The translations under genes were made by a program, and so were the position numbers. A DNA stretch of 64,000 nucleotides, taken from contig NMRA01000881.1 in assembly GCA_002633005.1 (NCBI GenBank), positions 46,675 through 110,674 of the forward strand, written 5' to 3'. The notes beneath the pieces were generated by a model. That model worked only from the letters and a program-made list of their open reading frames with translations, searched no databases and was not told the DNA's origin. How positions within the stretch are numbered: position 1 is the stretch's first letter; every line of letters starts with the position of its first letter. This document shows, in pieces, positions 61,401 to 64,000 of the stretch. Source of the stretch: Phoronis australis. Lineage: Eukaryota > Phoronida > Phoronidae.

Positions 61401-64000
61401 ACAACTTGTCATCATAAAACTGGTCTCAATGACATTTTGTTCCTTACTGTAATTAAGAGTGATTACGAACTGTCAGTTCAACACAAGTACAAAAAAATTT
61501 GAGACCAATTTTTAATAACTGTAAGTGGTCTATATAAAATTATTGACAGAACGGTTTATTGCACCTTATGTTTCTAATCATTAAATAGCAAGCAAGTTTC
61601 TTCCTACTTGACTGACAAATTTATCACCATAACCAATTTCTTGAAAAGAGCCTTAACAATTTTAAGACATGTCTTGTGTTTCCAGTATGTTGCAACTGAA
61701 ATTTTTGGCCCATAATTCTTAGCATTTCACAGTTTCGCAATCATTTATGTTCTGATTAACAAGGCATTATGGATATATTTTCAAGAGATTTTATAATTTA
61801 CTGAAGAGAAATATTCTTTTCACAAAGAGTTGTGTGGAGCATAAGAAAAAAAATCACTCTTCTTGAATCAGACCCAGGGGGGGCTATTTCGTGAAACTGA
61901 ATTAAGACACAAATTTGGTCTTACGCTCCCTCTTCAGCTGCTGAATAAAGTTTTAGCCAAATAAATATGAATGCATCACAGTCTATATATAATTTATGGA
62001 AACTCGTTCAGTAACTCCCAGTTATGCGTATGTTCTCAGAGATTTAGATTTCTTAGACAGACTTGCATGAGAATGTAAGACAAAATTTCTGACAGTAGTC
62101 TGAAGTCACTTTTCTTGAAACAGACTCTTGTCCTTAGTGAGTATAATCATATGGGGATAGGAGATTTGTAAGCTGGTCCATCACTTTATCTGGGAATTTT
62201 AGCATCTTTAATCAAGGCACCTCATTGGCCAACATAACACTTAAGAACAAAGGACTGTAGTCTAACATAACATATTAAATAAGACAATTATGATTGTAAT
62301 GTTACTATCTCAAAATTACAATCCAGTTATGAGGGTAGCTTGACTAAAGCAAAGGAGTTGAGGGATGTTTCACAGAGCTGGAAAGAGCCAAACTGACCTT
62401 GCTCAACTCTTTCTCCACCTGTTCCTTCTGCAGACGATCAGCCTCCATCTGAGATAGATTCTCCTTGATTTGCTTCTGCAGCTCAGATACTTGACTTTGT
62501 ACATCCTGTCGACAGAAGCATTCATTAGGGATGGCTTAAAGCACTAATAAACCTGGGGTCCGTTCCAAGAAACTGACTTTCCGGTAAGTTCACGTTTGAC
62601 TTAAGTCTAAGATTTGTCTCAGCGTCTAAACTTTGAAACTTCCACATCCACTAAATTAGTCAAAATGAAGACAAAAATTAAGTCTCTTTCTTGAAATGAA
62701 CTTGAGACAATTTTTATCTTCAAATTGACTGAAATTTAAGATTAGTCTTAGCTAAGTCAGTTTTTTTGGAAAGAGCCTCTGCCTTCCAACACAAGAAATC
62801 GTGCGAGTTGCTCTTTCAATAGCCCAGCAAAACCCAGTCATTCTGGTACTGTGTCATTAAAACACTATTGGGGCACGACTGATAAAATATTTAAAAGTAG
62901 CAGCTAAGGTTACTCGGACTTTGAAAAAAGAAAAGTTGCATTTTGGCAATTATTTGACAACTATTCCTTATAATATTTTAACGGAATTAAAAAGTTACCA
63001 TATTATAATGTTTAAATGTTTCTAATAAATCATGAGCTGTTGTGCTTTTATAATGTTGAAATATTTACTCGACCATTTCTTGTATTTTGTTTTCCTTCTT
63101 AATCAATAAAATTGTTGACTGTTGCTCCAATCTATTTTGCTCTATCCATTGCTATGTTGTTAAACTGTTACGGAATTTATTTTATGAACAAAAGGATTTG
63201 CTGTATTCGCCCTAATAAGCACCCATGCCCCCATAAGTGCCCCCCACGCATTTTTAGACTGCTGAAATAAGCACCCAACCCATGAACATGTACACTGCAA
63301 AAAATGTCTTACCTACAGTCCTAAAATTCTACAGTAATGTCTTCAACTTATAAACAAGATCCGGCTGTCCTGAAAAATTATAATTGTGCAGGGAATTTCT
63401 AGACTGCGAGCCTCGCCGCTGTGTCAGTATTTAGCCGTGATTATACACTTCAAACATCCACCATGCATCAAAAAGAACGACTAACAGTTTTGCTGATCTT
63501 GCAAGGAATGTGTCCCACAATGGTTTGGCCTTTCAGAACAGACACTGCATAATTATCAATGGATTGAATCTTTCTTACAGCTTCCAATTTCTGATTTCAC
63601 CCGTTTCGGAGACCGGGTTTCAACCGCCTTAGGTTACAATAAGTGCCCTCTGAAGCAAATTTTTCTATTAAGCACTCGAGCGCTTATTAGGGAAAATGCA
63701 GTAACTCTTTTTCTTTAACTCATAAACACCATCTATTAAACATACAAAACAATTGCTGACTTTCACCCTCAGTCATAAAGAAGTTTTTCAGACCCCAAAA
63801 ATGTGATAATGACATTGAATTCGCCTCACGTAGTTATTATCTCATTTTTGGGATCTGAAAAACTACACATTAACTAAAAATGAATGTCAAAGATTCAACA
63901 TGCTACATGCCTGCAATTGTCTCGTGATTTCCTGTTTCTCATCGTTTAACATTGAAATGTTTTGCTTCAAGTCGGCATTGCTGCTAACAGTTTTCTTCAG
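32604..64000 (-). CDS. GCC2: GCC2, GRIP and coiled-coil protein (3' part, 16 exons)
   Basis: Exons in transcript order: 64000-63911 (partial), 62505-62398, 61199-61074, 55755-55593, 54756-54656, 54079-54002, 52756-52577, 52217-52084, 47773-47651, 47372-47270, 46106-45879, 38226-38194, 36348-36264, 35000-34768, 33282-33174, 32683-32604. They give 1974 bp, 657 residues plus stop, with every junction in phase. The product is nearly all heptad-like coiled coil, ending in a GRIP domain (MEYLKNVVLK, then FLLLQPGDERERMIPVLSTM) and the tail GWGAYLPRWSGLM. Stretches such as RVAKMKQLLVKAKKELA and VRVHNVLKQQK, and the GDERER and GWG tail, match what I know of vertebrate GCC2. Known role of the family: peripheral tether at the trans-Golgi network, where GRIP binds Arl1 and the protein with Rab6/Rab9 captures endosome-derived vesicles carrying mannose-6-phosphate receptors. 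The 5' end lies beyond the window; an exon skipped by eye inside a long intron cannot be excluded. Confidence 0.93.
33174..33282 (-). CDS. GCC2: GCC2 exon, core of the GRIP domain
   Basis: 109 bp. Codes FLLLQPGDERERMIPVLSTM and then LTLSGEEKMSLVAVARG. Acceptor atttgcag|TTTCTG, donor CTCGAG|gtattc. It contains the helix that packs against Arl1 in GRIP dimers. Confidence 0.93.
34371..34419. repeat. (AAT)n microsatellite in a GCC2 intron
   Basis: About 16 uninterrupted AAT units. Confidence 0.95.
34768..35000 (-). CDS. GCC2: GCC2 exon, coiled coil to GRIP start
   Basis: 233 bp. Ends in the conserved EEIRRLERNQKRENAISNM then EYLKNVVLK|gtgaga. The Tyr in EYLKN is the GRIP residue known to contact Arl1. 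Acceptor cgtaacag|GTGTGA. Confidence 0.93.
35621..36023. mobile_element. Foldback element family F2, copy 1 (GCC2 intron)
   Basis: Left arm GGGCCCGGTCTCTAATCTTT...ACTCGAAATGAACTCGAAA; the right arm is its inverse, ending AAAAAGATTGGAGACCAGGC. The arms exceed 100 bp and nearly meet. A second, more decayed copy is at 46351. The ORFs on both strands are arm by-products. Confidence 0.7.
36264..36348 (-). CDS. GCC2: GCC2 exon, linker before the last coil
   Basis: 85 bp. A Pro/Gln-rich linker, PGQPATPQPPLVSFEQLI then SSPSVDLDKQ. Acceptor catctcag|CCTGG, donor AGCAGA|gtaagt. Confidence 0.85.
38194..38226 (-). CDS. GCC2: GCC2 33-bp microexon
   Basis: Codes GMEHPDAGGSQ. Acceptor attttcag|GGAATG, donor TCACAG|gtgaga. 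Both sides are phase 0, so skipping would keep the frame. GME at this point agrees with vertebrate GCC2 as I recall it. Confidence 0.75.
38446..38770. repeat. Interspersed repeat R2, copy 2 (GCC2 intron)
   Basis: Same ordered blocks as 13860-14180, beginning TTTTGCATGAGGAGCT. Confidence 0.5.
39375..39451. repeat. 77-nt inverted repeat (GCC2 intron)
   Basis: GTTATTTCTTCAGACAAAG then TTAAATTTCAGGTCATG is followed by its inverse CATGACCTGAAATTT...AAGAAATAAC. There are a few bulges and almost no loop. Weaker pairing (CTCTTG and CTCG words) continues outside, which suits a foldback element better than a microRNA. Confidence 0.65.
40030..40215 (+). repeat. Interspersed repeat R1, copy 3 (GCC2 intron)
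   Basis: Blocks GATTTCAGCAAT, AGTTGGCGATTTGTAATG, AAATCACAAAAAATG, TTTTATAGCTCTGGTCAAG and TCAAAAAGTCTATCCCATTC match copy 2 in order. Confidence 0.55.
43340..43560. repeat. Interspersed repeat R3, copy 1 (GCC2 intron)
   Basis: Shares TTTAGCAGG(C/T)CT-like, CATAAAAT, GTGATAGGATT, AACCA-(A)C-AGAA, ACCGAAACCATCA/ACTGAAACCATCA, TTGGCCAACC and AAATGGC blocks with 51620-51850. A partial third copy may start near 43030. Confidence 0.5.
45166..45196. repeat. (GACA)n-like microsatellite
   Basis: CACAGACAGACCGATGGACA then GACAGACAGTC. Confidence 0.75.
45333..45638. mobile_element. TA-flanked MITE, 306 bp (GCC2 intron)
   Basis: TA then CCGGTATTTTCCATGGATAA on the left; TTATTTACGGAAAATCTCGG then TA on the right. 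The interior is rich in ATAAACGCCCATGGGC-type words. Ends and flanks resemble family T1 (CCGTATTC...ATAAGC). Confidence 0.65.
45879..46106 (-). CDS. GCC2: GCC2 exon, coiled coil
   Basis: 228 bp, phase 0 to 0. Codes DQMKLLLDNHKSEKGELQRQ and continues through ELFGLQRELQQLQSQ to a low-complexity Ser/Thr and charged end. Acceptor attttttag|GATCAG, donor GGGGAG|gtaagt. Confidence 0.9.
46351..46668. mobile_element. Foldback element family F2, copy 2 (GCC2 intron)
   Basis: GGGTCTAATCTTAATACTTG and the inverse CTTTGAGTAGAAAGAGTAGA at the far end. The interior words match copy 1 (AACTCGAATTTTTGAG, GTACTCGA, ATCTTA). Confidence 0.6.
47270..47372 (-). CDS. GCC2: GCC2 exon, coiled coil
   Basis: 103 bp. 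Codes IELLSQENSASNADNLENLR and QLTEQNEALSQNFK. Acceptor atcttgcag|GATTG, donor TTTAAG|gtacct. Confidence 0.88.
47651..47773 (-). CDS. GCC2: GCC2 exon, coiled coil
   Basis: 123 bp. Codes DQYKLTHSERELLQEECDRL and onward to DKERTWKQK. Acceptor gtcttctag|TGACC, donor GCAAAA|gttagt. Confidence 0.87.
47774..51200. other. GCC2 intron, first part
   Basis: AT-rich with short frames on both strands, including a 139-codon plus-strand frame at 47762-48181 that has no motif and is antisense to GCC2. I call no gene here. Confidence 0.45.
51205..51432. mobile_element. Foldback element family F3, copy 1 (GCC2 intron)
   Basis: GGGGTTTGTTTCATGAAAAC at the left, and TTTTTCATGAAACACACTTC near the right end, in inverted relation, with related copies at 61880 and 62553. 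Confidence 0.5.
51620..51850. repeat. Interspersed repeat R3, copy 2 (GCC2 intron)
   Basis: See the 43340 copy; the shared blocks run in the same order and orientation. Confidence 0.5.
52084..52217 (-). CDS. GCC2: GCC2 exon, coiled coil
   Basis: 134 bp. Codes VRVHNVLKQQKSKASSEVAL and on to LKVKLQEV. VRVHNVLKQQK is a conserved GCC2 segment. Acceptor aatgatag|GTTCGG, donor AGTCAG|gtaaaa. Confidence 0.92.
52577..52756 (-). CDS. GCC2: GCC2 exon, coiled coil
   Basis: 180 bp, phase 0 to 0. Codes VQLAELSGERMKLQEKLRAC to SELLAVQAEYDSYK. Acceptor aatacag|GTACAG, donor TACAAG|gtaggt. Confidence 0.92.
54002..54079 (-). CDS. GCC2: GCC2 exon, coiled coil
   Basis: 78 bp. Codes EGEQRTSDAQLRGQLEGLVQ then QSEEYK. 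Acceptor ttatacag|GAGGG, donor TACAAG|gtaata. Confidence 0.9.
54656..54756 (-). CDS. GCC2: GCC2 exon, coiled coil
   Basis: 101 bp. Codes TAESQKAQAEERVAKMKQLL then VKAKKELAESKKL, a well conserved stretch. Acceptor ttgcag|ACACC, donor AAACTT|gtgagt. Confidence 0.92.
55593..55755 (-). CDS. GCC2: GCC2 exon, coiled coil
   Basis: 163 bp. Codes DAKQSNVMDLEIAEYEKTVE to LTEQLKATETDV. Acceptor tattttaag|GATGC, donor GACGTGG|gtaagt. Confidence 0.9.
55756..57721. other. GCC2 intron, first part
   Basis: Nothing recognised. Phase at both intron ends is 0, so a missed phase-0 exon would leave no trace in the frame. Confidence 0.4.
57722..58824 (+). mobile_element. TIR element family T1, complete copy (GCC2 intron)
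   Basis: TA at 57720-57721, then CCGTATTCGCCCTAATAAGC. Ends GCACTTATTAGGGTGAATAC then GG and TA at 58825-58826. 1103 bp. Inner inverted words near the ends include AAGCACCC/GGGCGCTT. The open frames do not encode a recognisable transposase, so it is non-autonomous. Confidence 0.8.
59301..60875. mobile_element. 1.6-kb TIR element T2 (GCC2 intron)
   Basis: The left end GTGACCCACCACGACAAAAT then GAGTCTTAAGTCGG is mirrored by CCGACTTAAGGCTCGTTTGT then GGTGGTGGGTCAC. AATT flanks both sides. A plus-strand stretch of about 75 codons after 59950 (DNDESSDGSNSSPEEFHD) is acidic and Ser-rich, as in the N-terminal tails of some transposases, but it stops early and no catalytic motif follows. Confidence 0.75.
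61074..61199 (-). CDS. GCC2: GCC2 exon, coiled coil
   Basis: 126 bp, phase 0 to 0. Codes AHGQLAEVKGEVEKAREKSL to KAAHKELDSVKK. Acceptor gactacag|GCGCA, donor AAAAAG|gtattt. Confidence 0.9.
61880..62130. mobile_element. Foldback element family F3, copy 2 (GCC2 intron)
   Basis: GGGGGGCTATTTCGTGAAAC at the left, and CTTTTCTTGAAACAGACTCT at the right, inverted. Confidence 0.5.
62398..62505 (-). CDS. GCC2: GCC2 exon, coiled coil
   Basis: 108 bp. Codes DVQSQVSELQKQIKENLSQM to KEQVEKELSK. Acceptor gtcgacag|GATGT, donor AGCAAG|gtcagt. Confidence 0.9.
62553..62781. mobile_element. Foldback element family F3, copy 3 (GCC2 intron)
   Basis: GGGGTCCGTTCCAAGAAACT then GACTT at the left; AAGTCAGTTTTTTTGGAAAG then AGCC at the right. 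Arms also share TCTAAGATT/AATTTAAGATTAG words. 229 bp, almost entirely palindromic. Confidence 0.6.
63201..63701 (-). mobile_element. TIR element family T1, internally deleted copy
   Basis: CTGTATTCGCCCTAATAAGC at the left, and GCTTATTAGGGAAAATGCAG at the right, then TA. It matches the two ends of the 57722-58824 element in reverse orientation (GCGAGCCTCGCCGCTG..., CCCGTTTCGGAGACCGGG) but lacks about 600 bp of the middle. Confidence 0.75.
63911..64000 (-). CDS. GCC2: GCC2 exon, cut by the window edge
   Basis: At least 90 bp, codes LKKTVSSNADLKQNISMLND then EKQEITRQLQ. The donor is CAATTGCAG|gcatgt, a GC instead of GT. Using the nearby GT would break phase with the next exon. Confidence 0.82.

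Overview
The window is eukaryotic nuclear DNA from an invertebrate animal, probably a marine bilaterian. Genes are split by long introns with ordinary GT-AG sites (one GC-AG), intergenic DNA is AT-rich, and short inverted-repeat mobile elements are dense. There is no prokaryotic-style gene packing. I cannot name the species. The neuropeptide family (orcokinin / pedal-peptide type) is known from protostomes and echinoderms, which fits but does not decide the phylum.

Three genes are well supported. (1) A two-exon neuropeptide precursor on the + strand at 19281-20599 carries two related but distinct peptide series, LDSLGS(G/N)ML-KR and LDTIGG(N/S)LIG-RR. Only the second has the Gly needed for amidation. 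(2) A beta-1,3-glycosyltransferase of family GT31 on the + strand at 28600-29952 has a single-exon coding region. (3) The 3' part of GCC2 (GRIP and coiled-coil protein 2, a trans-Golgi tether) lies on the - strand from 64000 down to 32604. It has 16 exons that join without a phase clash into 657 residues ending in a clear GRIP domain. The three genes have no evident shared pathway, beyond the Golgi link between the glycosyltransferase and GCC2.

Layout: 1-700, a 38-bp minisatellite. 700-19260, gene-poor DNA with repeats (a ~320-bp degenerate tandem repeat at 3130-3720, small foldback elements, a first copy of a TIR family at 7954, a possible SINE, a heat-shock-element-like cluster) and two weak minus-strand ORFs. 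19266-20600, the neuropeptide gene. 22130-22590, a mobile element with another nested inside it. 23570-25103, decayed coding sequence on both strands with a hAT-like MITE inside. 28600-29952, the glycosyltransferase. 30000-32400, intergenic DNA and the GCC2 3' flank. 32604-64000, GCC2, whose introns (up to 7.6 kb) hold most of the TIR elements.

All coordinates and translations were read by eye; splice sites were placed by consensus and reading-phase agreement. Family names for mobile elements rest on ends and flanks only, since no transposase gene was recognised.
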